From: Mycobacterium colombiense CECT 3035
GTDB taxonomy: Bacteria; Actinomycetota; Actinomycetes; Mycobacteriales; Mycobacteriaceae
Direction of reading: 5' to 3'
NCBI RefSeq assembly: GCF_002105755.1
Contig: NZ_CP020821.1
Location: 5,146,001 to 5,210,000, forward strand
DNA length: 64,000 nucleotides
Shown: positions 1 to 9,420 of the stretch, in pieces
How positions within the stretch are numbered: the first letter of the stretch is position 1
How the letters are laid out: every line of letters starts with the position of its first letter
The notes under the pieces: model-generated
Database searches by the model: none
Told to the model about the DNA's origin: nothing
Seen by the model: the letters and a program-made list of their open reading frames with translations, nothing else
Position numbers and translations under genes: made by a program

Positions 1-127
1 GAGCCTAGCCGCGCGACGGCGAGCGCCGATAGCGGCGCGAGTGAGGAGCGCGGCGATCGAGCCTAGCCGCGCGACGGCGGTGGACCCTAGCCCTAGCGCG
101 GCGGTCGAGCCTGGCCGCGCGACGGTG
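1..127. repeat. Three imperfect copies of a 21-bp GC-rich unit
   Basis: The unit GAGCCTAGCCGCGCGACGG begins at about 1 and 59, with a one-base variant at about 108. The spacing is 58 and 49 bp, so this is a degenerate tandem array just upstream of the cutinase gene. In the cutinase frame the later copies would read E-P-S/G-R-A-T-A/V, but the gene more likely starts at 155. The array may continue to the left of the window. No function is visible. Confidence 0.6.
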
Positions 128-154
128 TCCCCGGTATATGTCAGGATCTGCCGT

Positions 155-829
155 ATGAATCTTCGTAGGTGGCCGGTGGTTGGCCCGGTCATGGGAATAG
201 CCGTCGCCGTTGTGCTGTCGGTGGTTTCGATCACATTCGCTCCGGCGCCGTCGGCGAAAGCGGACTGTCCCGACGTGCAACTCATCTTCGTTCGCGGCAC
301 CGCCGAGCCGCCCGGCCTGGGCGCGGTGGGCGACGCGCTGTTCGCCGTGCTGCAGCCGGCGCTGGGCTCGCGCAACGTCGACTCCTACGCGGTGAACTAC
401 CCGGCTAGCTACAACTTCCTGACCACCGCCGACGGCGCCAACGACGCGCGCGACCACATCGCGCAGATGGTCGACCAGTGCCCGTCGACGCGGCTGGTGC
501 TGGGCGGCTTCTCGCAGGGCGCCGCCGCGGTCTCGATGCTCGCGGGGGTGCCGCCGGTGGGCCAGCGCATCGGCAACTTCGGCTCGGCTCCGCCGCTGGA
601 TCCCGCGCTGGCCAACAAAATCAGGGCGGTCGCGGTGTTCGGCAACCCCGGCAACCGGTTCAACACGCCGCTGTCGTCGACGGGCGCCTTCGCCGGCCGC
701 GCCATCGACCTGTGCAGCGAGGGCGATCCCGTCTGCGTCGTCGGTGGTCGTGACCGCGACGCGCACCACGACTACTCCGAACCGCCGTACCCCGGCCAGG
801 CGGCCGGATTCATCGCCGGGCTGGTGTAG
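155..829 (+). CDS. Secreted cutinase-like serine esterase (Culp family)
   Basis: The 224-aa product has an N-terminal signal peptide (residues 1 to about 40, with a long hydrophobic core ending in APSAKA) and a cutinase alpha/beta-hydrolase domain. The nucleophile elbow is GFSQG with the serine near residue 120, and a C-terminal DxHHDY segment supplies the likely catalytic histidine. Conserved cysteines at the start of the mature domain (ADCP) and near the C-terminus fit the family disulfides. I chose the ATG at 155 because it opens directly on the signal peptide. The frame is open back to 41, but that part is encoded by the repeat array. Culp enzymes are exported esterases or lipases; the substrate here is unknown. 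Confidence 0.85.
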   Translation: MNLRRWPVVGPVMGIAVAVVLSVVSITFAPAPSAKADCPDVQLIFVRGTAEPPGLGAVGDALFAVLQPALGSRNVDSYAVNYPASYNFLTTADGANDARDHIAQMVDQCPSTRLVLGGFSQGAAAVSMLAGVPPVGQRIGNFGSAPPLDPALANKIRAVAVFGNPGNRFNTPLSSTGAFAGRAIDLCSEGDPVCVVGGRDRDAHHDYSEPPYPGQAAGFIAGLV

Positions 830-875
830 CCCGGCGGGGTTGGGCGCGGAAAACATACTGCGACATACTGCGAGA

Positions 876-2066
876 GTGCCCATAACCCCGTTAGACAGCG
901 TTGAAGATGTCATACGGCGGCGTGGTGCCGACCTTGTCGAGTTGTCTCATGACATCCACGGCGAGCCTGAGCTGGCCTTCGCCGAGCATCGCAGCTGCGC
1001 CAAGGCGCAGGCACTGGTCGCCGAGCGCGGCTTCGAGATCACCGCGGCCGCCGGCGGGCTGGACACCGCGTTTCGCGCCGACTTCGGCAGCGGGCCGCTG
1101 ACCATCGGGATCTGCGCCGAATACGACGCGCTGCCCGAGATCGGCCACGCCTGCGGCCACAACATCATCGCGGCGTCGGCGGTGGGCACCGCGCTGGCGC
1201 TGGCCGAGGTCGCCGACGACCTGGGGCTGCGGGTGTCGCTGCTGGGCACGCCGGCCGAGGAGGCCGGCGGCGGCAAGGCGCTGCTGCTGAAGGCCGGGGT
1301 GTTCGACGACATCGCCGCAGCGGTCATGCTCCACCCGGGGCCCGCCGACATCGCCGCGGCGCGCTCGCTGGCCCTGTCCGAGGCGACGGTGAACTACCGG
1401 GGCAAGGAATCCCATGCGGCCGTCGCGCCGCATCAGGGCATCAACGCCGTCGACGCCGTCACCGTCGCTCAGGTGGCCATCGGGCTGCTGCGCCAGCAAC
1501 TGGCGCCCGGGCAGCTGGTGCACGGGATCGTCACCAACGGCGGGCAGGCGGTCAACGTGATCCCCGGGCACGCGACGCTGGAGTACGCGATGCGCGCGGT
1601 CGAGGCGGAATCCCTGCGCGAGCTGGAGGGCCGCATGTACGCCTGCTTCGCGGCGGGTGCGCTGGCCACCGGCTGTGAATACGAGATCGACAATCCCGCA
1701 CCGCCGTACGACGAGCTGCAGCCCGACCAGTGGCTGGCCGACGCCTTTCGCGACGAGATGTGCCGGCTGGGCCGCGAGCCGGTGGCCCGCGAGTACGAGG
1801 CCGCGCTGCCGATGGGCAGCACCGACATGGGCAACGTGACGCAGGTGCTGCCGGGGATCCACCCGGTGGTCGGGGTCGACGCCGGCGGCGCCATGGTGCA
1901 CCAGCGCGCCTTCGCCGACGCCGCCGCCGGCCCCAGCGCCGACCGCGCGGTGGTCGAGGGCGCGATCATGTTGGCGCGCACGGTGGTTCAGCTGGCCCAG
2001 ACGCCCGCACAGCGCGACCGGGTGCTGGACGCGCTGGAGCGCAGGCGCGGCGGGGCGCGATCATGA
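876..2066 (+). CDS. amiB1: M20-family amidohydrolase AmiB1
   Basis: The 396-aa protein belongs to the M20 / peptidase D family (zinc-dependent aminoacylases and amidohydrolases). It carries HDIHGEPELAF at the N-terminus, the metal-binding segment HACGHN near residue 90, and the catalytic Glu pair in PAEEAGGG. I chose the GTG at 876 because the encoded N-terminus matches the M. tuberculosis AmiB1 start; the frame is open further upstream but overlaps the cutinase gene. It overlaps amiA1 by ATGA (ATG 2063, TGA 2064-2066), so the two are probably translationally coupled. The substrate is not known; the family hydrolyses N-acyl amino acids or small peptides. Confidence 0.9.
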   Translation: MPITPLDSVEDVIRRRGADLVELSHDIHGEPELAFAEHRSCAKAQALVAERGFEITAAAGGLDTAFRADFGSGPLTIGICAEYDALPEIGHACGHNIIAASAVGTALALAEVADDLGLRVSLLGTPAEEAGGGKALLLKAGVFDDIAAAVMLHPGPADIAAARSLALSEATVNYRGKESHAAVAPHQGINAVDAVTVAQVAIGLLRQQLAPGQLVHGIVTNGGQAVNVIPGHATLEYAMRAVEAESLRELEGRMYACFAAGALATGCEYEIDNPAPPYDELQPDQWLADAFRDEMCRLGREPVAREYEAALPMGSTDMGNVTQVLPGIHPVVGVDAGGAMVHQRAFADAAAGPSADRAVVEGAIMLARTVVQLAQTPAQRDRVLDALERRRGGARS

Positions 2067-3241
2067 GCCTGGTCGACGCCGCCGATGCCTGGCTGGCCGC
2101 CCACCACGACGAGTTGGTCGAATGGCGCCGCCACATCCACCGCTATCCGGAGCTGGGCCGGCAGGAGTACGCCACCACCCAGTTCGTCGCCGAGCGGCTG
2201 GCCGGGGCCGGGCTCAACCCGAAGGTGCTGCCCGGCGGCACCGGACTGGTCTGCGACCTCGGCCCCGAGCACGAGCCCCGGATCGCGCTGCGCGCCGACA
2301 TGGACGCCCTGCCGATGGCCGAGCTCACCGGCGCCCCGTACGCCTCCACCATGCCGAACGTGGCGCATGCCTGCGGTCACGACGCGCACACCGCGATCCT
2401 GCTGGGCACCGCGCTGGTCCTGGCGTCGGTGCCCGAGCTGCCGGTCGGGGTGCGGCTGATCTTTCAGGCCGCCGAGGAGCTGATGCCCGGCGGGGCGATC
2501 GACGCCATCGCGGCCGGCGCCATCACCGGGGTATCGCGGATCTTCGCCCTGCACTGCGACCCCCGGCTGGAGGTCGGCAAGGTCGCCGTCCGGCACGGCC
2601 CCATCACCTCGGCCGCCGACCAGATCGAGATCACGCTGTATTCACCCGGCGGGCACACGTCGCGCCCGCACCTGACCGCCGACCTGGTGTACGGCCTGGG
2701 CACGCTGATCACCGGGCTGCCCGGGGTGCTGTCGCGGCGCATCGACCCGCGCAACGGCACCGTGCTGGTGTGGGGCGCGGTCAACGCCGGCGTGGCCGCC
2801 AACGCCATCCCGCAGAGCGGCGTGCTCGCCGGCACCGTGCGCACCGCGAGCCGGCAGACCTGGGTGGGCATGGAGGAGATCATCCGCGAGACGGTGTCCG
2901 GGCTGCTGGCGCCGCTGGCCATCGAGCACACGCTGGCCTACCGGCGCGGCGTGCCGCCGGTGGTCAACGAGGACGTCTCGACGCGCATCCTCACCCACGC
3001 GATCGAGTCGATCGGTCCCGACGCGCTGGCCGACACCCGCCAGTCCGGCGGCGGCGAGGACTTCTCCTGGTATTTGGAGGAGGTTCCCGGCGCGATGGCC
3101 CGGCTGGGGGTGTGGCCGGGGGTCGGGCCGCAGCTGGACCTGCACCAGCCGACGTTCAACCTCGACGAGCGGGCCCTGCCGATCGGGGTGCGCGTGATGA
3201 CGAACATCGTCGAGCAGTCGGCCGCGTTCGAGCGCTCCTAG
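2063..3241 (+). CDS. amiA1: M20-family amidohydrolase AmiA1
   Basis: The 392-aa M20 peptidase-like amidohydrolase is a divergent paralogue of the preceding AmiB1. Landmarks are RHIHRYPELGRQEY at the N-terminus, RADMDALP, ACGHDAH (metal ligands), the catalytic AAEE segment and SGGGEDFS near the C-terminus. The start ATG overlaps the amiB1 stop by 4 bp. The stop codon is shared back-to-back with the convergent hydrolase gene, leaving no room for a terminator. Matches Rv3305c by position and sequence character. Confidence 0.9.
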   Translation: MSLVDAADAWLAAHHDELVEWRRHIHRYPELGRQEYATTQFVAERLAGAGLNPKVLPGGTGLVCDLGPEHEPRIALRADMDALPMAELTGAPYASTMPNVAHACGHDAHTAILLGTALVLASVPELPVGVRLIFQAAEELMPGGAIDAIAAGAITGVSRIFALHCDPRLEVGKVAVRHGPITSAADQIEITLYSPGGHTSRPHLTADLVYGLGTLITGLPGVLSRRIDPRNGTVLVWGAVNAGVAANAIPQSGVLAGTVRTASRQTWVGMEEIIRETVSGLLAPLAIEHTLAYRRGVPPVVNEDVSTRILTHAIESIGPDALADTRQSGGGEDFSWYLEEVPGAMARLGVWPGVGPQLDLHQPTFNLDERALPIGVRVMTNIVEQSAAFERS

Positions 3242-4131
3242 CCGCCGGTGGCGCGGACGACGTGTTCGGCGATGCGGGCGTAGGTGCGCCGCGTGACGTC
3301 GCCGGCGTCGCTCATGATGTTGTAGCCGTGGTCGACGCCGGCCACCTCGTGGTACTCCGCTAACGCCCCGACGTCGGCGAGTTTGCTTGCGTACCTTCGG
3401 GCTTCGTCGCGCAGCCGGTCGTGCTCGGCCGTCACGACCAGCGCGGGCGCGATGCCTGCGATGTCGTCGGCGTTGTCACCCCAGGCGGGCGAGGCCAGGC
3501 GGTCGCGCCGCCGCGCCCGGTCGGGGATGTAGGCGGTGTCGAAGACCTCGCTCATCCACGGCTTCATGATCGCGCGACGGCCCAGGGTGGATGGCTTGTC
3601 GCCGCTGGGCGTGACCAGATCCAGCGGCGCGTAGTGCAGCACCTGCAGCGCGATGGCGGGGCCACCGTTCTGTAGCGCGAGCCGCGCCGCCGCGGCGCTG
3701 AGGTTCCCGCCCGCGCTCTGACCGCCGACGCACAGCCGGGTGCCGTCCCAGTCGCGGCCGGGGTCGGCCGCCCAGCACACCACGTCGTAGATCTGCTGCA
3801 CCGCGGCGGGAAAGCGGTGCCGGGGTGCCAGGACATAGTCGGAGTTGACCACGATTACGCCGGCGTTGGCGGCCAGGTAGCGACACCACGGGTCGTCCTG
3901 CTCGCGGTGCCCCACCACGAAGCCACCGCCGTGCACGTTGACGTAGACGGGCGGGTTCGTCGCCGCGGGCGGGTGGTAGACGGTCGCCGACACCGGGCCG
4001 TGGCGGGTGTCGACGGTCACCTCAGAGTTGTGGCCGGCGATCTCCGGGAAGCGCACGGCGGCTTTGGGGGCGGGGTTGATGGCCGCGGAGAAGGCGCGCG
4101 CCACCGCGTCGGCGACCAGCGGCATGGACAA
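3238..4131 (-). CDS. Alpha/beta hydrolase of the HSL (GDXG) lipase/esterase type
   Basis: The 297-aa protein has the oxyanion-hole motif HGGGF near residue 77, the nucleophile motif GQSAGG near residue 140, an acid in AEHDRLRDE and the catalytic His in DHGYN near the C-terminus. This is the hormone-sensitive-lipase (Lip/GDXG) architecture found in many mycobacterial Lip proteins. No signal peptide is visible, so it is probably cytoplasmic. It is convergent with amiA1 and their 3' ends overlap. It is not part of the usual M. tuberculosis order here, so it may be a lineage-specific insertion. Confidence 0.85.
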   Translation of the reverse strand: MSMPLVADAVARAFSAAINPAPKAAVRFPEIAGHNSEVTVDTRHGPVSATVYHPPAATNPPVYVNVHGGGFVVGHREQDDPWCRYLAANAGVIVVNSDYVLAPRHRFPAAVQQIYDVVCWAADPGRDWDGTRLCVGGQSAGGNLSAAAARLALQNGGPAIALQVLHYAPLDLVTPSGDKPSTLGRRAIMKPWMSEVFDTAYIPDRARRRDRLASPAWGDNADDIAGIAPALVVTAEHDRLRDEARRYASKLADVGALAEYHEVAGVDHGYNIMSDAGDVTRRTYARIAEHVVRATGG

Positions 4132-4260
4132 AATGGACAGCCGTTTTTCCTTTCTGGGCGGCGCGGCTCAGAATGGCGGCGCGCATCGTCGGTCTGTCTT
4201 TCTACCCGCCCGATCGCCGAAGGGCGAACGATTTTCGGGCGGCGGCGTCGGGCCGCCCGG

Positions 4261-4740
4261 TCAGGCGCCGGTTCCCGGACCGATGTTGCGCGCCGGGCGG
4301 GTCCGCAACCAATGCACGTATTCGCTTGGCGCCCCGGCGATCTCGGCGGCGTCGGCCATCACGCCCAGGTAGCGGGCCGACGGCATCCCGCCTTCCCAGG
4401 CGTCCAGGACGTACAGCCACGCCAGCACCGGGTCGGTGTCGGTGTCCGAGGAGATGCGCTCCACCCGGCACCGGATCTTCTTGTGCACGCCGAACTCCGA
4501 GCCCTCCCAGCGGTCCAGGTTGTTCTCGTCCGCCGGTGTCATGTCGTAGAGGACGACGAACACCTTCGAATCCGGGTCCTCGACGACGCTGGCCAGCGCG
4601 CCCTCCCAGCCGATGTCCTCGCCGCCGAAGGTCAACCGCCACCCGTGCAGCCAGCCGGTTCCGGCCATCGGCGAATGGGGCGCGCGTTTCTGCATCTGCT
4701 CGGGATCCATGTTCGACCCGTACGCGGCGTAGAGCGGCAC
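4261..4740 (-). CDS. Gamma-glutamylcyclotransferase-like (GGCT/AIG2-fold) protein, Rv3304-like
   Basis: The 159-aa protein begins MPLYAAYGSNMD; the YGSN motif is the hallmark of the GGCT-like fold, and the GSEFGVHKK segment carries the acidic residue expected in the cavity. It lies between the amidohydrolases and lpdA, as Rv3304 does in M. tuberculosis. It is divergent from lpdA with only about 80 bp between the two starts. The enzymatic activity of the mycobacterial member is not established as far as I know. The 129 bp downstream (4132-4260) hold no gene. Confidence 0.8.
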   Translation of the reverse strand: MPLYAAYGSNMDPEQMQKRAPHSPMAGTGWLHGWRLTFGGEDIGWEGALASVVEDPDSKVFVVLYDMTPADENNLDRWEGSEFGVHKKIRCRVERISSDTDTDPVLAWLYVLDAWEGGMPSARYLGVMADAAEIAGAPSEYVHWLRTRPARNIGPGTGA

Positions 4741-4809
4741 GGGGAAAGCTTAGACGTCCGATGCTGGTGGGTCTTCCCCCGAGCGTTCGCGGGGTCCTCG
4801 CCGCTTCGT

Positions 4810-4815
4810 TAGGTT
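4810..4815 (+). promoter_or_regulatory. Probable -10 element of a leaderless lpdA transcript
   Basis: TAGGTT fits the mycobacterial TANNNT -10 consensus and lies 7 nt before the GTG at 4823, so initiation at the usual distance would put the GTG at the 5' end of the mRNA. No convincing Shine-Dalgarno precedes the GTG. The overlapping TTAGGTTAGG (4809-4818) also equals half of an IdeR box, but the other half is absent. Confidence 0.45.
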
Positions 4816-4822
4816 AGGGGCT

Positions 4823-6253
4823 GTGGTGACCCGCATCGTGATCCTCGGCGGAGGCCCGGCCGGATACGAAGCCGCGCTGGTGGCCGCGACCTCGCACCCC
4901 GACACGACCCGCGTCACGGTGATCGACTCGGAGGGCATCGGCGGGGCGGCCGTGCTGGACGACTGCGTGCCGTCCAAGACGTTCATCGCGTCGACCTGGC
5001 TGCGCACCGAACTGCGCCGGGCGCCGCGGCTGGGTTTCGACATCGACATCGACGACGCCAAGATCTCGCTGCCGCAGATCCACGCCCGGGTCAAGCAGCT
5101 CGCCACCGAGCAGTCCGCCGACATCACCGACCAGCTGCTGAGCATGGGCGTGCACGTGGTGGCCGGCCGCGGCGAGCTGATCGACCCCGCGCCGGGCCTG
5201 GCCTGCCACCGCATCAGAGCGACCCATTGCGATCCGGGGCCCGACGGCCCGGTGACCAGCGAGTACGAGGCCGACGTCGTGCTGATCGCCACCGGCGCCA
5301 GCCCGCGCGTGCTGCCGTCGGCGCCGCCCGACGGCGAGCGGATCCTCACCTGGCGCCAGCTGTACAACCTGGAGGCGCTGCCCGAGCACCTGATCGTGGT
5401 CGGGTCCGGGGTCACCGGCGCCGAATTCGTGCACGCCTACACCGAATTGGGCGTGCCGGTCACCGTGGTCGCCAGCCGCGACCGGGTGCTGCCCTACGAG
5501 GACGCCGACGCCGCCCTGGTGCTGGAGGAGGCGTTCTCCGAGCGCGGCGTCGAACTGGTCAAGAACGCCCGCGCGCAGTCGGTGACCCGCACCGAGAGCG
5601 GCGTGCTGGTCACCCTGGCCGACGGGCGCACGGTCGAGGGCAGCCATGCGCTGATGACCATCGGCTCGGTCCCCAACACCAGCGGTCTGGGCCTGGACCG
5701 GGTCGGCATCGAGCTGGGCCGCGGCGGCTACCTGACCGTGGACCGGGTGTCGCGGACCTCGGTCGCCGGCATCTACGCCGCCGGCGACTGCACCGGGCTG
5801 CTGCCGCTGGCCTCGGTGGCTGCCATGCAGGGCCGGATCGCGATGTATCACGCCCTGGGCGAGGGGGTCAGCCCCATCCGGCTGCGCACCGTGGCGGCGA
5901 CGGTGTTCACCAGGCCCGAGATCGCGGCCGTCGGGGTCCCGCAGACGATGATCGACGACGGTTCGGTGCCGGCCCGCACGGTCATGCTGCCGCTGCGGAC
6001 CAACGCGCGGGCCAAGATGTCCGGGCTGCGCCAGGGCTTCGTGAAGCTGTTCTGCCGCCAGGCCACCGGCGTGGTGATCGGCGGCGTGGTGGTGGCCCCG
6101 ATCGCCTCCGAGCTGATCCTGCCGATCGCCGTGGCGGTGACGAACCGGATCACCGTCAACGAGCTGGCGCAGACGCTGGCGGTGTACCCGTCGCTGTCCG
6201 GCTCGATCACCGAGGCCGCCCGCCGGCTGATGGCGCACGACGATCTGGACTAG
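4823..6253 (+). CDS. lpdA: Flavoprotein disulfide reductase / NAD(P)H quinone reductase LpdA
   Basis: The 476-aa pyridine-nucleotide disulfide oxidoreductase has an FAD-binding GGGPAGYEAA at residues 9-18, a second nucleotide-binding GSGVTGAEF near 197, and the FAD-contacting YAAGDCTGLLP near 318. The redox-active region reads GGAAVLDDCVPSK, so the first of the two cysteines of true lipoamide dehydrogenases is missing. The M. tuberculosis LpdA has the same feature and acts as a quinone reductase, not an E3 subunit. It is 58 bp upstream of glpD2 on the same strand, as in M. tuberculosis. Start GTG 4823; GTG 4826 is possible. Confidence 0.93.
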   Translation: MVTRIVILGGGPAGYEAALVAATSHPDTTRVTVIDSEGIGGAAVLDDCVPSKTFIASTWLRTELRRAPRLGFDIDIDDAKISLPQIHARVKQLATEQSADITDQLLSMGVHVVAGRGELIDPAPGLACHRIRATHCDPGPDGPVTSEYEADVVLIATGASPRVLPSAPPDGERILTWRQLYNLEALPEHLIVVGSGVTGAEFVHAYTELGVPVTVVASRDRVLPYEDADAALVLEEAFSERGVELVKNARAQSVTRTESGVLVTLADGRTVEGSHALMTIGSVPNTSGLGLDRVGIELGRGGYLTVDRVSRTSVAGIYAAGDCTGLLPLASVAAMQGRIAMYHALGEGVSPIRLRTVAATVFTRPEIAAVGVPQTMIDDGSVPARTVMLPLRTNARAKMSGLRQGFVKLFCRQATGVVIGGVVVAPIASELILPIAVAVTNRITVNELAQTLAVYPSLSGSITEAARRLMAHDDLD

Positions 6254-6311
6254 CGGTTAGCCTTGGTGCAGCACGTCCTACTGACGAGTAACCCAGTGAG
6301 GAGTCCTGGTC

Positions 6312-8066
6312 GTGACTGATCCCATCCACGCGCCCACCCAGCGCAGCTCGCCGGTTTCCGTGCTGGGACCGCGGCAGCGCGAGGCCGCCTGGGAACGACT
6401 GGGCACCGAGCAGTTCGACGTAGTGGTGATCGGCGGCGGCGTGGTGGGCTCCGGCTGTGCGCTGGACGCCGCGACCCGGGGGCTCAAGGTGGCGCTGGTG
6501 GAAGCGCGCGACTTCGCCTCGGGCACCTCGAGCCGTTCGTCGAAGATGTTCCACGGCGGCCTGCGTTACCTCGAACAGCTGGAGTTCGGGCTGGTGCGCG
6601 AGGCGCTGTACGAGCGTGAGCTGTCGCTGACCACGCTGGCGCCGCATCTGGTCAAGCCGATGCCGTTCCTGTTCCCGCTGACCAATCGCATGTGGGAGCG
6701 TCCCTACATCGCCGCCGGGATCTTTCTCTACGACCGGCTGGGCGGCGCGAAATCGGTTCCGGCGCAAAAACATTTGACGCGCGCGGGCGCGTTGCGGCTG
6801 TGCCCGGGCCTCAAGCGCAGCTCGCTGATCGGTGGAATCCGGTACTACGACACGGTTGTCGACGACGCCCGGCACACCATGACCGTCGCCCGCACCGCCG
6901 CGCATTACGGCGTGGTGGTGCGCACCTCCACCCAGGTGGTCGCCATGCTGCGCGAGGGCGATCGGGTGACCGGTGTGCGCGTCCGCGACTCCGAGGACGG
7001 CGCGATCACCGAGGTCCGCGGCCACGTGGTGGTGAACGCGACCGGGGTGTGGACCGACGAGATCCAGGCACTGTCCAAGCAGCGCGGGCGATTTCAGGTC
7101 CGCGCGTCCAAGGGCGTGCACGTGGTGGTGCCGCGCGACCGCATCGTCAGCGACGTCGCGATCATCCTGCGCACCGAGAAGTCGGTGATGTTCGTCATCC
7201 CGTGGGGGAGCCACTGGATCATCGGCACCACCGACACCGACTGGAATCTCGACCTGGCCCACCCCGCGGCCACCAAGGCCGACATCGACTACATCCTTCA
7301 AACCGTGAACACGGTGCTGGCCATCCCGCTGACCCACGCCGACATCGACGGCGTGTACGCCGGGCTGCGGCCGCTGCTGGCCGGGGAGAGCGAGGAGACC
7401 TCGAAGCTGTCCCGCGAGCACGCGGTGGCGGTGCCCGCGCCGGGCCTGGTGGCCATCGCCGGCGGCAAGTACACCACCTACCGGGTGATGGCCGCCGACG
7501 CGATTGACGCTGCGGCCCAATTCATTCCGGCCCGGGTGGCGCCGTCGATCACCGAGAAGGTCAGCCTGCTGGGCGCCGACGGCTACTTCGCGCTGATCAA
7601 CCAGGCCGAGCATGTGGCCGAGCTGCAGGGCCTGCATCCCTATCGGGTGCGCCACCTGCTGGACCGGTACGGCTCGCTGATCGGCGACGTGCTGGCGCTG
7701 GCGGCGCAAAGCCCCGACCTGCTCAACCCGATCAAGGAAGCGCCGGGTTACCTGCGGGTGGAGGCGCTGTACGCCGTAACCGCCGAGGGCGCTTTGCATT
7801 TGGAGGACATCCTGGCCCGCCGGATGCGCATCTCCATCGAATACTCGCATCGCGGTGTCGACTGCGCGCGCGAGGTCGCCGACGTGGTCGCGCCGGTGCT
7901 CGGCTGGTCGGACGAGGATGTCGAGCGTGAGGTGGCGAACTACACCGCCCGGGTGGAGGCCGAGATCCTGTCCCAGGCGCAGCCCGACGATGTGTCCGCC
8001 GACGAGTTGCGGGCCAGCGCGCCCGAGGCGCGCGCCGAGATCCTCGAGCCGGTGCCGCTCAGTTGA
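6312..8066 (+). CDS. glpD2: FAD-dependent glycerol-3-phosphate dehydrogenase GlpD2
   Basis: The 584-aa protein has the N-terminal FAD motif [13 protein letters not shown] near residues 40-52, followed by [16 protein letters not shown] and [15 protein letters not shown], typical of aerobic G3P dehydrogenases. It oxidises sn-glycerol 3-phosphate to dihydroxyacetone phosphate at the membrane and passes electrons to menaquinone. The GTG start at 6312 is preceded by GAGGAG. It probably forms an operon with lpdA upstream and the pseudouridine synthase 18 bp downstream. phoY1 (Rv3301c), which follows glpD2 in M. tuberculosis, is absent. Confidence 0.94.
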   Translation: MTDPIHAPTQRSSPVSVLGPRQREAAWERLGTEQFDVVVIGGGVVGSGCALDAATRGLKVALVEARDFASGTSSRSSKMFHGGLRYLEQLEFGLVREALYERELSLTTLAPHLVKPMPFLFPLTNRMWERPYIAAGIFLYDRLGGAKSVPAQKHLTRAGALRLCPGLKRSSLIGGIRYYDTVVDDARHTMTVARTAAHYGVVVRTSTQVVAMLREGDRVTGVRVRDSEDGAITEVRGHVVVNATGVWTDEIQALSKQRGRFQVRASKGVHVVVPRDRIVSDVAIILRTEKSVMFVIPWGSHWIIGTTDTDWNLDLAHPAATKADIDYILQTVNTVLAIPLTHADIDGVYAGLRPLLAGESEETSKLSREHAVAVPAPGLVAIAGGKYTTYRVMAADAIDAAAQFIPARVAPSITEKVSLLGADGYFALINQAEHVAELQGLHPYRVRHLLDRYGSLIGDVLALAAQSPDLLNPIKEAPGYLRVEALYAVTAEGALHLEDILARRMRISIEYSHRGVDCAREVADVVAPVLGWSDEDVEREVANYTARVEAEILSQAQPDDVSADELRASAPEARAEILEPVPLS

Positions 8067-8084
8067 GTCTGTGATGAGGTCCGC

Positions 8085-8945
8085 GTGAGGCCCGCGCCAC
8101 TTCCGGTGCGGGACGGACTCGGCCCGGCGCGGCTGCGGCTGCGCGGCGGGCCGGTGCTGGCCGAACTCACCGCCCGGTTCGGCGCGGCCGCGCGCGCCAA
8201 GGTGCTGGCCGGTGAGGTCGTGGGCGCCGACGGCGCGGTAATCGACGCCGGCACAGTGCTTCCGGCCGGCGCGAGTGTCTACCTGTATCGCGAGCTGCCA
8301 GATGAGGTGCCCGTCCCGTTCGACATCCCGGTGCTGCATCGCGACGCCGACATCGTGATCGTCGACAAGCCGCACTTCCTGGCCACCATGCCGCGCGGGC
8401 GTCACGTCGCGCAGACCGCGCTGGTGCGGCTGCGGCGGGAGCTGGGGTTGCCCGAGCTGAGTCCGGCGCACCGGCTCGACCGGCTGACCGCCGGGGTGCT
8501 GCTGTTCACCGCCCGGCGCGAGGTGCGCGGCGCGTACCAGACGCTGTTCGCCCGCGGGTTGGTCGCCAAGACGTACCTGGCCCGGGCCGGCGTCGACCCG
8601 GAGCTGGAGCTGCCGCGGGTGGTGCGCAGCCGAATCATCAAGCGCCGCGGTCACTTACAGGCGGTTTGCGAGCCGGGTGCGCCCAATGCGGAGACGCGCG
8701 TGGAGCTGATATCAGCGGACGGGCTCTACCGGCTCACGCCGCGCACCGGACGCACCCACCAGCTGCGCCTGCACATGGCCTCGCTGGGGGTACCGATCGA
8801 CGGTGACCCGTTGTATCCCAACATCATTGACGTCGCGCCCGACGACTTCAGCGCCCCGTTGCGGCTGCTGGCGCAGCGCATCGCGTTCACCGATCCGCTG
8901 ACGGGCGCGCGGCGTGAGTTCGTCAGCCGCCGGGTTGGCCCCTGA
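8085..8945 (+). CDS. RluA-family pseudouridine synthase (Rv3300c-like)
   Basis: The 286-aa protein carries the RluA signature HRLDRLTAG near residues 128-136 (the catalytic Asp lies in RLDR) and the C-terminal TGRTHQLRLHMASLG motif. An N-terminal S4-like segment of about 70 residues precedes the catalytic domain. It isomerises uridine in structured RNA; the target, rRNA or tRNA, cannot be told from sequence. It follows glpD2 by 18 bp and is probably cotranscribed. Confidence 0.88.
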   Translation: MRPAPLPVRDGLGPARLRLRGGPVLAELTARFGAAARAKVLAGEVVGADGAVIDAGTVLPAGASVYLYRELPDEVPVPFDIPVLHRDADIVIVDKPHFLATMPRGRHVAQTALVRLRRELGLPELSPAHRLDRLTAGVLLFTARREVRGAYQTLFARGLVAKTYLARAGVDPELELPRVVRSRIIKRRGHLQAVCEPGAPNAETRVELISADGLYRLTPRTGRTHQLRLHMASLGVPIDGDPLYPNIIDVAPDDFSAPLRLLAQRIAFTDPLTGARREFVSRRVGP

Positions 8946-8958
8946 GCCCCTTGCGCTA

Positions 8959-9420
8959 CTAGGACTCCTCCGCTCCACGAGAGGCGATCGGGGGCAACCG
9001 TTCGAGTTCCCGAAGGTGATCGATGATGGCCGCCAGGCTCTTGAGGGCCCGCGGGGTCAGCCCGGATGCACGCGCTGCGAGGTCGCGCACGCCGTTGTCG
9101 CGCAACGCCTGTAGCAGGTCGAGTTGGGCGTCTACCGCAGGGTCCGGGTCGCGATCGATCAGGTACGACGCCGGCACACCGAAAAACTCTGCGATCGCCC
9201 GCAAATGCGCGACCGTCGGGTTTCTCTTGATGCCGCTTCTGAGCTGCCACAGATAGGCCGGACTGATTGATACACCGGTCTTCTTGGTGATAGCCGCCGC
9301 CGCGGCGGCGTTGGACAGCGGGGCCGTGCCGGCCTTCCGCATCACCTCGAAAAGCTTTGTTAAACGCGCCGCCAACTCGCCGTTATCCGGCCCTGCGGCC
9401 TCGGCATCGTCGACTCCCAA
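8959..9420 (-). CDS. EspR-like helix-turn-helix (XRE) regulator
   Basis: The 153-aa protein has an N-terminal HTH spanning about residues 40-95, with the recognition-helix region SPAYLWQLRSGIKRNP, followed by a helical tail RDNGVRDLAARASGLTPRALKSL. This matches the plan of M. tuberculosis EspR (SAPYLSQLRSGNRTNP, then RDDGVRRIAQRAHGL), a nucleoid-associated regulator of ESX-1 and cell-wall genes. It is therefore an EspR paralogue by resemblance, not EspR itself. It sits at the border of the accessory segment with the PPE genes and is convergent with the pseudouridine synthase. Confidence 0.8.
   Translation of the reverse strand: MGVDDAEAAGPDNGELAARLTKLFEVMRKAGTAPLSNAAAAAAITKKTGVSISPAYLWQLRSGIKRNPTVAHLRAIAEFFGVPASYLIDRDPDPAVDAQLDLLQALRDNGVRDLAARASGLTPRALKSLAAIIDHLRELERLPPIASRGAEES

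Noticed and set aside
41..154. In-frame N-terminal extension of the cutinase
   Set aside because: It is encoded by repeats and would place the signal peptide internally; ATG 155 gives a normal secreted protein.
4809..4818. Half of an IdeR iron box before lpdA
   Set aside because: TTAGGTTAGG matches, but the second half is entirely different; it is better explained as a -10 element.
6207..8654. An 815-codon open frame on the - strand
   Set aside because: It is antisense to glpD2 and the pseudouridine synthase, with His/Arg/Gln-rich composition and no domain.
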